Shown here: piece after piece, positions 16,776-24,528 of the stretch
How positions within the stretch are numbered: position 1 is the first letter of the stretch
Layout of the letters: every line of letters starts with the position of its first letter
From: Pseudomonas fluorescens
GTDB taxonomy: Bacteria > Pseudomonadota > Gammaproteobacteria > Pseudomonadales > Pseudomonadaceae
DNA: 64,000 nt
Assembly: GCF_902497875.1 (NCBI RefSeq)
Contig: NZ_CABVHY010000027.1
Coordinates: 34,902-98,901 of the forward strand
Direction: 5' to 3'
Position numbers and translations under genes: made by a program
Notes under the pieces: generated by a model
The model's input: only the letters and a program-made list of their open reading frames with translations
Database searches by the model: none
What the model was told of the DNA's origin: nothing

Positions 16776-18812
16776 ATGGGTTGGCTGCAATCGAGACGTT
16801 TGCATTACTGGGTAGGCGCAACAGCGATAGCGTTTTCGCTGTTTGCACTGCTGCGGGTGGTGTTCTTTTTCGGCTTTTCCGGTTTCGACGCCAAAGCCCT
16901 GACCGACGAAAATGCCGTCTTGCAAACCTTAAGCATCGGCTTTCGTTTCGATCTGCGCCTGGCCATCCTGGTAATGTTGCCGTTGGCGCTGTTGGCCTGG
17001 ATTCCTCGTTGGAATCTAATCAGCAGCCGCCTGCTTCGCCGGTTGGCACGCGTGTATGTATCGGCAACCCTGAGCGTCCTGCTGCTGATCTATATCATCG
17101 ATCTGGGCCATTACGCGTACTTGGGCGTGAGGATCAACGCTACCGTGCTGCGCTTCATCGAGGATGCGCAAATATCCCGTGATATGGTCTGGCAAACCTA
17201 CCCGGTTATCTGGATTTCACTGGGTTGGCTGGCAACAGTCGCGCTGGTGACACTGGCCTTGGTACGTCTGGAACGCGTGACGCTCGACCGCCCCCGCAAA
17301 ACCATCCACCCGCTCTCCGCGACATGGGGGGGTACGTTGATGGTCGTGTTGGTGCTGCTGGGTATTTTGGGCCGTGTCGAAAACATGAACCTTGAAAACC
17401 CTGTGCCGTTGCGCTGGAGCGACGCGTTCTTCTCGGGCAACAACCAGATTGCCGCGCTGGGCCTGAACCCGGTGATTTTCCTCTACGACACGCTCAAGGT
17501 CGGCCAGTCGCGCTATGACGAAGAGCAGGTGCGCGAACACTACACGTCCATGGCCAACTACCTGGGCGTCGACCAGCCCGATCCGCAAACCCTCAATTTC
17601 GTACGTCACCAGGCGCCACAGCCCTACAAAATAGCGGGCTCCCGGCCACCGAACGTAATGTTCGTCATGCTTGAATCGCTGGGCACCAGCGCCGTCGGGG
17701 CCTATGGCAACCCGATCAACCCGACGCCCAATCTCGATCGCCTGGCCACGCAGAGCTGGTTCTTCGAACACTTCTATGTTCCGGTTACCGGGACAGCAAA
17801 AACCGTCTGGGCCAGCATTTCCGGGGTCCCTGACGTCACGCGTCAGGAAACCGCGACGCGTAATCCGCTGATCACCCAGCAGCACACACTGATCAATGCC
17901 TTCACCGGGTACGAAAAGCTCTACACCATCGGCGGCAACTCCGGCTGGGCCAATATGAATGCCCTGATTCGGCAAAGCATCGACGGGGTTCGCCTGTTCG
18001 ACGAGCGCGACTGGAAATCCCCGGTGGTGGACGTCTGGGGGATTTCAGATCTGGATCTGTTCAAGGAAACCGACAAGATCCTGCAGGCACTGCCCAAGGA
18101 CAAACCGTTCTTTGCCTATGTACAGACGGCTGGCAACCATCGCCCCTTCACGATTCCCAAGAGCAATGATGGATTCGAGGTCAAGCACCCTACCCTGGCT
18201 GAAGTCCAGGCCGCAGGATCGCGCAGTGTCGAGCAGTACAACGCCGTGCGCTTGCTGGACTTCAACATCGGACGCTTGATGGAAATTGCCAAAGAAGGTG
18301 GCTACTACGACAACACCATTTTCGTGCTGTTTGGCGACCACAACACCCGTATCGCCCAGATCCCTTTCCTGGCACCGGCTTATGAGCAACTGGGTCTGGA
18401 AAGCAATGCGGTGCCGATGATCATCCACGCGCCTGGCTTGCTCGGGACGCGTAACGTCAAGGAAGCGGTCGGCCTGGTGGACTTGCTGCCAACCGTGGCG
18501 GGCATGGCCGGCCTTGAGTTTCGCAACAGCGGCATGGGTCGTGATATTCAGCAGCCAGCGCCCGAGGGTGAACGCGTAGTGCCGTTGGTGTTACAGGAGG
18601 GCACGTTCCCGGTCATTGCGGGCGTTACTCAACACTACCTGGTGCAGATGGCGCACGACGGCAGCTCGCCGACGCTCCACGACCTGGCTTCAATGACGCC
18701 GATGGATAACGTGGCTCAGCAAAACCCCGAAGAGTTCAAACGCCTGGTGCAGCTGACCCGTGCTATGCATGAAACCTCAAGGTTGATGTTGTACCAGAAC
18801 GTGCGAAAGTGA
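16776..18812 (+). CDS. LTA synthase family sulfatase-fold enzyme
   Basis: A 678-aa membrane enzyme. Five N-terminal transmembrane helices (to about residue 205) are followed by a periplasmic sulfatase-fold domain of the LtaS/OpgB type. Visible motifs are NVMFVMLESLG (metal-binding Glu), TGTAKTVWA with candidate nucleophile Thr343, and FGDHNTR (metal-binding Asp-His). Family members transfer phosphoglycerol or phosphoethanolamine to sugars. In Gram-negatives the closest role is modification of periplasmic glucans or other envelope polymers. The ATG at 16776 follows AGGGGAAG. It is the third gene of a tight operon, after the sialidase-like and membrane genes. Confidence 0.88.
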   Translation: MGWLQSRRLHYWVGATAIAFSLFALLRVVFFFGFSGFDAKALTDENAVLQTLSIGFRFDLRLAILVMLPLALLAWIPRWNLISSRLLRRLARVYVSATLSVLLLIYIIDLGHYAYLGVRINATVLRFIEDAQISRDMVWQTYPVIWISLGWLATVALVTLALVRLERVTLDRPRKTIHPLSATWGGTLMVVLVLLGILGRVENMNLENPVPLRWSDAFFSGNNQIAALGLNPVIFLYDTLKVGQSRYDEEQVREHYTSMANYLGVDQPDPQTLNFVRHQAPQPYKIAGSRPPNVMFVMLESLGTSAVGAYGNPINPTPNLDRLATQSWFFEHFYVPVTGTAKTVWASISGVPDVTRQETATRNPLITQQHTLINAFTGYEKLYTIGGNSGWANMNALIRQSIDGVRLFDERDWKSPVVDVWGISDLDLFKETDKILQALPKDKPFFAYVQTAGNHRPFTIPKSNDGFEVKHPTLAEVQAAGSRSVEQYNAVRLLDFNIGRLMEIAKEGGYYDNTIFVLFGDHNTRIAQIPFLAPAYEQLGLESNAVPMIIHAPGLLGTRNVKEAVGLVDLLPTVAGMAGLEFRNSGMGRDIQQPAPEGERVVPLVLQEGTFPVIAGVTQHYLVQMAHDGSSPTLHDLASMTPMDNVAQQNPEEFKRLVQLTRAMHETSRLMLYQNVRK

Positions 18813-18827
18813 CTGTGAGTGCCAGCA

Positions 18828-19001
18828 ACCCGCGTCTATGGTTCAGATAAACGCGGGCCCGCCCGTGACGCAGGGAGCGGGTTGGGATTGAGTACATGGG
18901 TCGCCCCGCTTCCGGGGCCTGCCCCTATACCTGGCACGATCAGCGCGCGCCGACGTCTACAGTTCGCTAGAACCAACCGCCAGCGGCCACAGGCGGTTGG
19001 T
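18828..19001. other. Two hairpins downstream of the LTA-synthase-like gene
   Basis: CCCGCGT (18829-18835) pairs with ACGCGGG (18851-18857), and ACCAACCGCC (18972-18981) pairs perfectly with GGCGGTTGGT (18992-19001). Both lie between convergent genes and probably help end transcription; neither has a clear T-run. Confidence 0.45.
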
Positions 19002-19057
19002 GCTCCGGCTGAGTAAAGGGCCCGCCGTCTGACCGACGTTGAAGGCAATGGCAACGA

Positions 19058-19372
19058 TCACTTGGGTTTCAGTCCATCGCGCCAGGTCATTGCTTCGAGC
19101 TCGACCCGGACTGCCTCCTCGACAGCAATCACCGGGCGCGCCTGGAATTCAAACGCAGGAAACGTCGAGCAAACCTTGTGAACCGCCACCGGATCGTCGC
19201 AATCCACCAACATGTGGCCACCCCATTCACCCACGCGCACGACAAACACCTCGATTTTGAAATTGTCCGGTGCTTTCCATTGAGTGAACACTTCAAGGAT
19301 CCGTTTCTGCGCATTCTCGTACTCCGCAGGCGAACCTTGCGGGCGTTCGAACCAGCTGATCATGTACTTCAT
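19058..19372 (-). CDS. DUF3303 family protein
   Basis: A 104-aa single-domain protein of the DUF3303 family, with a dimeric alpha-beta barrel-like fold. The opening MKYMISWFERPQGS, the VFTQWKAP segment, and VRVGEWGGHMLVDCDDP are characteristic. Function is unknown; small proteins of this fold are often monooxygenase-like or ligand-sensing. The start at 19372 has GAGGAGG at 6-7 bases; an ATG six bases earlier is in frame but would sit on the ribosome-binding site. Confidence 0.85.
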   Translation of the reverse strand: MKYMISWFERPQGSPAEYENAQKRILEVFTQWKAPDNFKIEVFVVRVGEWGGHMLVDCDDPVAVHKVCSTFPAFEFQARPVIAVEEAVRVELEAMTWRDGLKPK

Positions 19373-19512
19373 TGCCATCCTCCTCTATTGCATTGAGGCC
19401 CTCGAAACGACTACTGCTTGGGCTGGCTATCTACAAATAGACACCCAGTGGTGCATCACACCTTGAACGAGTTTGATGGATAACATTCTAAATCAAGCGG
19501 CATCACGCGCGC

Positions 19513-20871
19513 TTACACCAACCGCTCAATCTTCTGATGCTGCCAGACCATTTTGTAATACGTCGTCTGCAACACCAGCATCCCCAGATACGCCACCGGA
19601 AACGCCATCCACACCCCTTGCAACCCAAACCGTGCATCCAGCACATACGCCACCGGCAACTGCACCCCGACCACGCAAAAAATCGAAATCGCCATTGGCA
19701 CCAGCACCGAGCCACTGGCGCGCATGATGCCGCCTATGATCGCCTGGAAGCCGAACACCAACAGACTCCAAAGCATGATGTGCAACAGGTGCTCCGCCTT
19801 CGCCCGGGTGGAATCATCCGTGAGGAACAAACCCAGAAGCCAGTGCGACAACAGATAACCCAACACCACCAACCCACCCGTCAGGCACACATTGATCAGC
19901 AGCCCCGTGCGCAGAATCGGCGCCATGCGTTCAAGGCGCCCTGCCCCAATCGCCTGAGCGCCAAGGATCGACGCCGTGATCGCAATCGACAACGCCGGGA
20001 ACTGTACGTAATTGACGATCTGCGTCACCGCCCCGTACGCCGCCGTCGCCTGGGAACCGTGCTGATTCACTAGCGCCAGAATCACCAGTTCCGACACCGA
20101 CAACACCACCATCTGCAACCCGGTCGGCAAACCGATGCGCAGCACCTTGCCGAGAATCACCAGGTCCAGGCGCATCGCCGCAAACATCTCCCGATCCGGC
20201 GCCAACGGATGCCCCTTACTAATCAACCGCCACGCCAGCCACGCCATCGCCGACAAGTTACCCGCCAACCCGGCATACGCCGCACTCTGAATCCCCATCA
20301 TCGGCAGCCCGAACCAGCCGCGAATCAACGCCGGCGTCAGCGCCAACCCGATACAGGTCGACACCACCAACGCCACCAGCGGCGACACCGTATCGCTCAC
20401 CCCACGCAGCAATTGGGTGAACAGCACGTAGACCAACAACGACGGCATGATCCACATCATCACGTGGGCGTAGGCCACGGCGTCGTCCAGCACGTCTGCC
20501 GGTGTGCCTAAGCCTTGCAAGGCTGGCCGTGCAAACACACTGCCCAACACCGCTGCCGCCAGGCCGATCATTGCGCCCAACAGCAAGGTTGTACCGGCGA
20601 TGGCTTTCACCAGGTGTGGTTCGCGAGCGCCCCAGGCTTGGCCGATGAGCACGCCAGCGCCCGCACCGAGACCGATGACCAGGGCGATGAAGAAGAAGAC
20701 GACGGGGAACATCCCGGATACGGCAGCCAGGGCTTGGGTGCCGAGCATTTGGCCAATGTAGATGCTGTTGATGGTGCCCGACATGGATTGGAGGAAATTG
20801 GAGAGGACCATGGGGGCGAGGAAAAGGAGGTAGGTTTTCCAGAGGGGGTGTTGGGTGGTGGGGGTTTGCAT
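19513..20871 (-). CDS. MATE family efflux transporter
   Basis: A 452-aa inner-membrane multidrug and toxin extrusion carrier with 12 predicted helices. The two homologous halves are clear: MVLSNFLQSMSGTINSIYIGQMLGTQALAAVSGMFP with GLGAGAGVLIGQAWGARE in the first, and GLPTGLQMVVLSVSELVILALVN with ILGAQAIGAGRLERM in the second. This NorM/DinF-type family uses Na+ or H+ to expel cationic drugs and metabolites. The ORF extends to 20979, but the extra N-terminus is polar and unlike the family, so I start at 20871. It is monocistronic. Confidence 0.9.
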   Translation of the reverse strand: MQTPTTQHPLWKTYLLFLAPMVLSNFLQSMSGTINSIYIGQMLGTQALAAVSGMFPVVFFFIALVIGLGAGAGVLIGQAWGAREPHLVKAIAGTTLLLGAMIGLAAAVLGSVFARPALQGLGTPADVLDDAVAYAHVMMWIMPSLLVYVLFTQLLRGVSDTVSPLVALVVSTCIGLALTPALIRGWFGLPMMGIQSAAYAGLAGNLSAMAWLAWRLISKGHPLAPDREMFAAMRLDLVILGKVLRIGLPTGLQMVVLSVSELVILALVNQHGSQATAAYGAVTQIVNYVQFPALSIAITASILGAQAIGAGRLERMAPILRTGLLINVCLTGGLVVLGYLLSHWLLGLFLTDDSTRAKAEHLLHIMLWSLLVFGFQAIIGGIMRASGSVLVPMAISIFCVVGVQLPVAYVLDARFGLQGVWMAFPVAYLGMLVLQTTYYKMVWQHQKIERLV

Positions 20872-21103
20872 TGAGGGTCCGTCTCGGATGGGCGCGCGGT
20901 TCGGAGATTCTACGCTAGGGAAAATGGGAACAGTGCTCTGGTGGGTTACAGATTTGGATAGCGCTGGTGATATCTGCATCAGGCCAAAAACGGGCCGATA
21001 CCTATACTTTGGTCACCAACATCACTGTTCGTTTAACAGCCCTGCATTACCCGTGTCTCGCTTCCTACCATAATCTCGGAATCAGTTCCTTGCCCGTCAA
21101 ACC

Positions 21104-21446
21104 CGATGAAGCTTATAGTCCGCCCCGTCGCCCAAAATGGCGATTCAGGTTTGGCGGCCTGACCACAGAGAATGCGAGGGCTATCCGCTTTATTGCAGGG
21201 GCCAACGTACCCGCAAAGCCGCTTTCAATGGCGGCTGTGCGCGGGAGACCTTCGGGTCTGCCGGTGTTCTCTGTGCCGGTTCGCCAACCTGCGCACAGCT
21301 GCCACCCAATCGTTTGGCGACGACTGAGTGAGATTGGCTGCGACACCGTGGTGCTGTCCGACTTCTCCAAACTGCTAGCCATTCCGCTGCGCGATGGTTG
21401 TGACTTGATGGATGTGATCGGCCGACGCTTGCAGGCTGCGGAGTAA
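21104..21446 (+). other. Conserved-looking GC-rich leader/ORF relict
   Basis: An open frame runs through this stretch (ending LLAIPLRDGCDLMDVIGRRL), but it has no convincing start or family. A short ORF, MKLIVRPVAQNGDSGLAA, starts at 21104 with no good ribosome-binding site. The 3' part (21371-21426) recurs in degenerate form at 28982-29032. I read this as a relict of a dispersed pseudomonad leader sequence rather than a normal gene. Confidence 0.35.
21212..21263 (+). ncRNA. Possible structured RNA element
   Basis: Two adjacent hairpins: CGCAAAGCCGC (21212-21222) pairs with GCGGCTGTGCG (21231-21241) with one mismatch, and AGACC-TTCG-GGTCT (21246-21259) makes a UUCG tetraloop hairpin. A very stable tetraloop next to a long stem is unusual in coding DNA here. 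No known RNA family is claimed. Confidence 0.3.
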
Positions 21447-21456
21447 ATGAAAACGG

Positions 21457-21687
21457 GGGCCTTAGGCGCAATGCCGATCAGTTAAGGAGTCTGAGGTTCA
21501 ACACTGTCCTCCGTAGCAGCTGGCGAAGCCTGCGTTCGGCTGCGCAGCAGTCGTAAAATCAGACGCTGCGGTACTTCAGACAAACCGTGCAAGCAGCATT
21601 TGCGACTGCTTCGCAGCCGAACGCAGCCTTCGGCAGCTGCTACGGTTCGCGTAACGTCTTAACTGATCGGCATTGGGCCTTAGGCGC
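21457..21687. mobile_element. 205-bp palindromic MITE-like element with REPIN core, copy 1
   Basis: The element spans 21470-21674. Its ends are exact 17-bp inverted repeats (AATGCCGATCAGTTAAG at 21470-21486; complement at 21658-21674). It is flanked directly by an exact 13-bp direct repeat, GGGCCTTAGGCGC (21457-21469 and 21675-21687), which looks like a target duplication. Inside are two inverted REP arms (CGTAGCAGCTGGCGAAG... and ...CTTCGGCAGCTGCTACG) around a 63-bp core. It codes for nothing and must be moved in trans. A second copy with the core inverted is at 58383-58589. It resembles the roughly 200-bp repeat families reported in P. fluorescens. Confidence 0.8.
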
Positions 21688-21711
21688 CCATTTTGTTTAG
21701 GGCTACGTGCT

Positions 21712-21761
21712 AGCTTGACCGCCTCCCTCAGTAACACAGTGGTCTGCCCTCCCAATACCTG
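21712..21761 (+). repeat. 50-bp imperfect direct repeat, left copy
   Basis: AGCTTGACCGCCTCCCTCAG and the following 30 bases to CCCAATACCTG match 24230-24276 (AGCTTGACCGCGTCCCTCAG ... CCCAATACCTG) with a few substitutions and a 3-base gap. The two copies bracket the NERD, small-ORF and toxin-antitoxin genes. Confidence 0.6.
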
Positions 21762-21822
21762 ACCCCAAAGGTAGTATCAGGCAGCACAACGAAACGTACC
21801 TCTCACTGCAAAGGATTGCCAT

Positions 21823-22605
21823 GTGAACACCCCCATTATCCTGCAACCCTTACTCGACACCCTGATATGGCTACTACCGCTGATGCTGGTGTTCGCGCTG
21901 CTGAAAACACGCATGTTCAAAGGCTGGTTCGGTGAGCAACTAATACGAGTGTTCGCCCACTTTCTATTGGATCGTCAGGTCTACCACCGTCTGCATGACG
22001 TAACGTTGATCACCCTGGACGGCACCACGCAGATCGACCATGTGTTTCTTTCGCCCTTCGGCATCTTCGTGTTGGAGACAAAGAATATGAGTGGCTGGAT
22101 CTTCGGCGGTGAAAAGCAGGCTCAGTGGACGCAACAGCTTTACAAAAAGCGCTCACAATTCCAAAACCCTATTCACCAGAACTACAAGCACTTGAAAGCA
22201 CTGCAAGCCGTGCTGGGGATCGGCCCGGAGCATGTGCACTCGGTCATCGCCTTTGTCGGTGGGAGCACCTTCAAGACCAGGATGCCGGCCAATGTCACCC
22301 AAGGCATGGGCTCTGTGCGCTACATCAAGTCCTTCCAGCAACCGGTGTTCAGCGAAGCACAGGTGATGACCATGTTGCATACCTTGCAAGCAGGTCGTCT
22401 GGCGCCGACGCTCGCTACCCGGCGTGAGCATGTGCAACGTCTGAAGCAGCGCAGCAATCCATCGGCCTCGCGCCAATGCCCGCGCTGCGGCAGTGCGCTG
22501 GTGGTCCGTACATCTAAAAGCGGCCATAAAATCGGCCAACAGTTTTGGGGATGCAGCACATTCCCCAAGTGCCGGACGATGCAACCCATAGCGCCCAGTA
22601 GCTAA
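21823..22605 (+). CDS. NERD domain protein with C-terminal topoisomerase-type zinc finger
   Basis: A 260-aa protein. One or two N-terminal hydrophobic stretches (LIWLLPLMLVFALLK) suggest membrane attachment. The NERD (nuclease-related) domain is visible as LITLDGTTQIDHVFLSPFGI with the catalytic-type Asp, then FVLETKNMSGWIFGG with the Glu-x-Lys. The C-terminal 35 residues form a four-cysteine topoisomerase DNA-binding zinc finger (CPRCGSAL ... FWGCSTFPKCR). Restriction-like DNA cleavage or DNA processing is expected. I use the GTG at 21823, preceded by AAAGGA. It lies next to a toxin-antitoxin pair. Confidence 0.85.
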   Translation: MNTPIILQPLLDTLIWLLPLMLVFALLKTRMFKGWFGEQLIRVFAHFLLDRQVYHRLHDVTLITLDGTTQIDHVFLSPFGIFVLETKNMSGWIFGGEKQAQWTQQLYKKRSQFQNPIHQNYKHLKALQAVLGIGPEHVHSVIAFVGGSTFKTRMPANVTQGMGSVRYIKSFQQPVFSEAQVMTMLHTLQAGRLAPTLATRREHVQRLKQRSNPSASRQCPRCGSALVVRTSKSGHKIGQQFWGCSTFPKCRTMQPIAPSS

Positions 22606-22656
22606 GCTTTATCAGGAGGCCGCTTCGCGAAGTACTGAACAGTCAGGAGGTGAAAA

Positions 22657-22794
22657 ATGAGCAAACAACCTCAACCCCGTAGTCGTTCCAACCCTCAGCC
22701 CAGATCCCGTCCGGTAGTGCCTGACCTGCCCAGCAAAACGGGCAACAAATCCGGGGGCTTGCGCGGCAACTACCCGGCGAAGCAGTCGAAATGA
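22657..22794 (+). CDS. Small basic Pro/Arg/Ser-rich protein (45 aa)
   Basis: A 45-codon ORF with an excellent AGGAGG site eight bases before the ATG. The product is polar, proline- and arginine-rich, with PQPRSRSNPQPRSRP near the start and PDLPSKTGNKSGGLRGNYPAK at the end, and has no hydrophobic segment. It begins 51 bases after the NERD gene and could be cotranscribed. No family recognised. The strong start signal and the periodic PQPRSR repeats argue that it is real. Confidence 0.6.
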   Translation: MSKQPQPRSRSNPQPRSRPVVPDLPSKTGNKSGGLRGNYPAKQSK

Positions 22795-22958
22795 GCTCAG
22801 GCGTACGGCAGGCTTTGCAACTGAGTCTGCTGTGCCTCCCTGTCAGTCTTTATGAATGGTGGGTGCTCGTCGCAAGCTATCTGTCGATGACGCCCCTATC
22901 GCATTGCCCCTCTTCAATGATCCGCATTGAACGCTGAATGCCACTGGTCGAAACAACC

Positions 22959-22995
22959 TTGATCTGTAGACTCAATACATATAATTTTGAGTCTA
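22959..22995 (+). promoter_or_regulatory. Promoter and autoregulatory operator of the Xre/RES pair
   Basis: A perfect inverted repeat, TAGACTCAA (22967-22975) and TTGAGTCTA (22987-22995), has an 11-base spacer that contains a -10 TATAAT (22980-22985). TTGATC at 22959-22964 can serve as a -35. Repressor binding to both arms would cover the -10, the classic layout for antitoxin autoregulation. Confidence 0.75.
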
Positions 22996-23019
22996 TGGAT
23001 TCATGGTGAGGCATAGAAC

Positions 23020-23424
23020 ATGGCAGTCCCCCTCCAGGAACAAGCATTTACCAAGACCCAGTGCGTCACGGGCCTGCGTGCAGCGGTAGGCATACTCGAA
23101 AAATGGGGTGCGTCCAGCGATCAGGCCTGCCGCATCCTGCGCATTTCCCGCAGCACCTACACCCGAGCCCGGCAGCGCGATCCTGATTGGGCCGTGGCTC
23201 TGGATTCGGATCAGATGCAGCGCATCAGTTTTGTTCTCAACATCCACGCAGCCCTACGCGTTGTCTTCGATAACCCGGAAAACGTCTACGGTTTCCCGGC
23301 GATGGCCAACGACAACGAGTTTTTCAATGGCCGTAGCCCGCTCGAGGTCATGTCTCAGGGCGATATGATTTCCTTGTATGAAACCTTTCGGCGCATTGAC
23401 GTGCTGCGTGGTGCGCAATGGTGA
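23020..23424 (+). CDS. Xre/MbcA/ParS-type antitoxin
   Basis: A 134-aa antitoxin of the Xre-DUF2384 family. The N-terminal helix-turn-helix region spans about GLRAAVGILEKWGASSDQACRILRISRSTYTRA. The C-terminal MbcA/ParS toxin-binding domain is visible as MQRISFVLNIHAALRVVFDNPENVYGFPAMANDNEFFNGRSPLEVMSQGDMISLYETFRRIDVLRGAQW. It inhibits the RES toxin by occluding its active site and represses its own promoter. It overlaps the toxin start by seven bases. The upstream palindrome is its likely operator. Confidence 0.92.
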   Translation: MAVPLQEQAFTKTQCVTGLRAAVGILEKWGASSDQACRILRISRSTYTRARQRDPDWAVALDSDQMQRISFVLNIHAALRVVFDNPENVYGFPAMANDNEFFNGRSPLEVMSQGDMISLYETFRRIDVLRGAQW

Positions 23425-24110
23425 GGGTGAACGAACTCGCAGAGCTTGCGGGTGAGCAGATACAGGCCTACCGACTGGTTAATTCCAAGTTCCCCCCTAT
23501 AACGTTGTTTGATGACGTGGCGGACAAGGACGAGTTTGAGGTGCTGTATCAGATACAGGCGCTGACTAATCCCAGACTGCAAAATGAAGTGGGTCGTCTT
23601 GAGTTGATTCCGCGAGATCAGATCCCGTTCGGTATTGCTGGCTGCTCTTACGCGACATCGCCTTTTACCCACGTCAACCCGGCAGGTTCGCGGTTCAGCG
23701 ATGGCAGCTTTGGCGTGTTGTACCTGGCGGGCTCAATGGAAACGGCGCTGGCAGAGGTGCGACATCATCAGAGTCTGTATTGGTCGAATGTCCCCAGCCT
23801 GAACTATGAGCGCTTTGTTTTCCGCGGACTGTGCTGCGCCTTCGTGGACGTATCGATGAAAGATGCTGCATCCATCCCGATAACCGATCCTGTCTACGCG
23901 CCTGACGATTACACGCATTCCCGTCAATTGGGGAGGTCGATCAAAGAGGCGCGATGTCCCGGTCTTCGTTACAACTCCGTGCGTATGCAAGGCAGTTACT
24001 GCTGGGCGCTGATGACCCCGAAACCCGTTTCATCAATTATTCAAACCGCTCATTACGAGATGATCTGGAACGGTCAGATCACCAGTGTCAGCAAAATCAG
24101 CGAAGCCTGA
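23418..24110 (+). CDS. RES-domain toxin
   Basis: A 230-aa toxin of the RES family, which degrades NAD+ and halts growth. The family's key residues are visible: an arginine in IQAYRLVNSK (Arg19), the glutamate in METALAEVRHH (near 113) and the serine in LRYNSVRMQG (near 189). The GCSYATSPFTHVNPAGSRFSDGSFGVLYLAG block is the conserved RxS core region. GC content is lower than in neighbouring housekeeping genes, in keeping with an acquired module. It overlaps the antitoxin start and forms a two-gene operon with it. Confidence 0.92.
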   Translation: MVRVNELAELAGEQIQAYRLVNSKFPPITLFDDVADKDEFEVLYQIQALTNPRLQNEVGRLELIPRDQIPFGIAGCSYATSPFTHVNPAGSRFSDGSFGVLYLAGSMETALAEVRHHQSLYWSNVPSLNYERFVFRGLCCAFVDVSMKDAASIPITDPVYAPDDYTHSRQLGRSIKEARCPGLRYNSVRMQGSYCWALMTPKPVSSIIQTAHYEMIWNGQITSVSKISEA

Positions 24111-24528
24111 TCGCCATAGGGTGGGCGTTGCACTGTGCATAGAGCTCGGCGCTGTCGCGCATTACTTGCAGCAGTAGTCCCCCAGTATCAGCCCGGGCCA
24201 TCAACCCACGGGATCGCCTAATCGAAAACAGCTTGACCGCGTCCCTCAGTAAAACAGGGATCTTCCCCAATACCTGCGACATTCCACAGGACTAAGTATC
24301 TACTTTCTGCCCTCGCAGTCTCTGACGACGAACCCGGCCCATATACAGAGGTCAAAGCAAGTGATGACATCGCCAATGATCAAAGGCCTCTGGCCTGCTT
24401 CATTCAAGGGCGAAGCCAGGAGCTCACACACTTTAGGGTGCGCCGGATAATTTCAGTAGGCTCGGATTCTGCCGGGGGCAGGCGCTGACTGCTGCTCACA
24501 TCCAATGCTCCCGTATCGGAGTACGAAA
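24111..24528. other. 418-bp gene-free region after the toxin
   Basis: It contains the right copy of the 50-bp imperfect direct repeat (24230-24276). Nothing else in it was recognised; the open frames here are unsupported. Confidence 0.4.
24230..24276 (+). repeat. 50-bp imperfect direct repeat, right copy
   Basis: Matches 21712-21761 in the same orientation. Together they bracket a 2.4-kb block with the NERD, small basic ORF, antitoxin and toxin genes. Confidence 0.6.

Noticed and set aside
20967..21446. 159-aa plus ORF as a normal protein gene
   Set aside because: Start unsupported, sequence rich in RNA-like hairpins, and its 3' part recurs as noncoding repeat elsewhere; listed as a relict instead.
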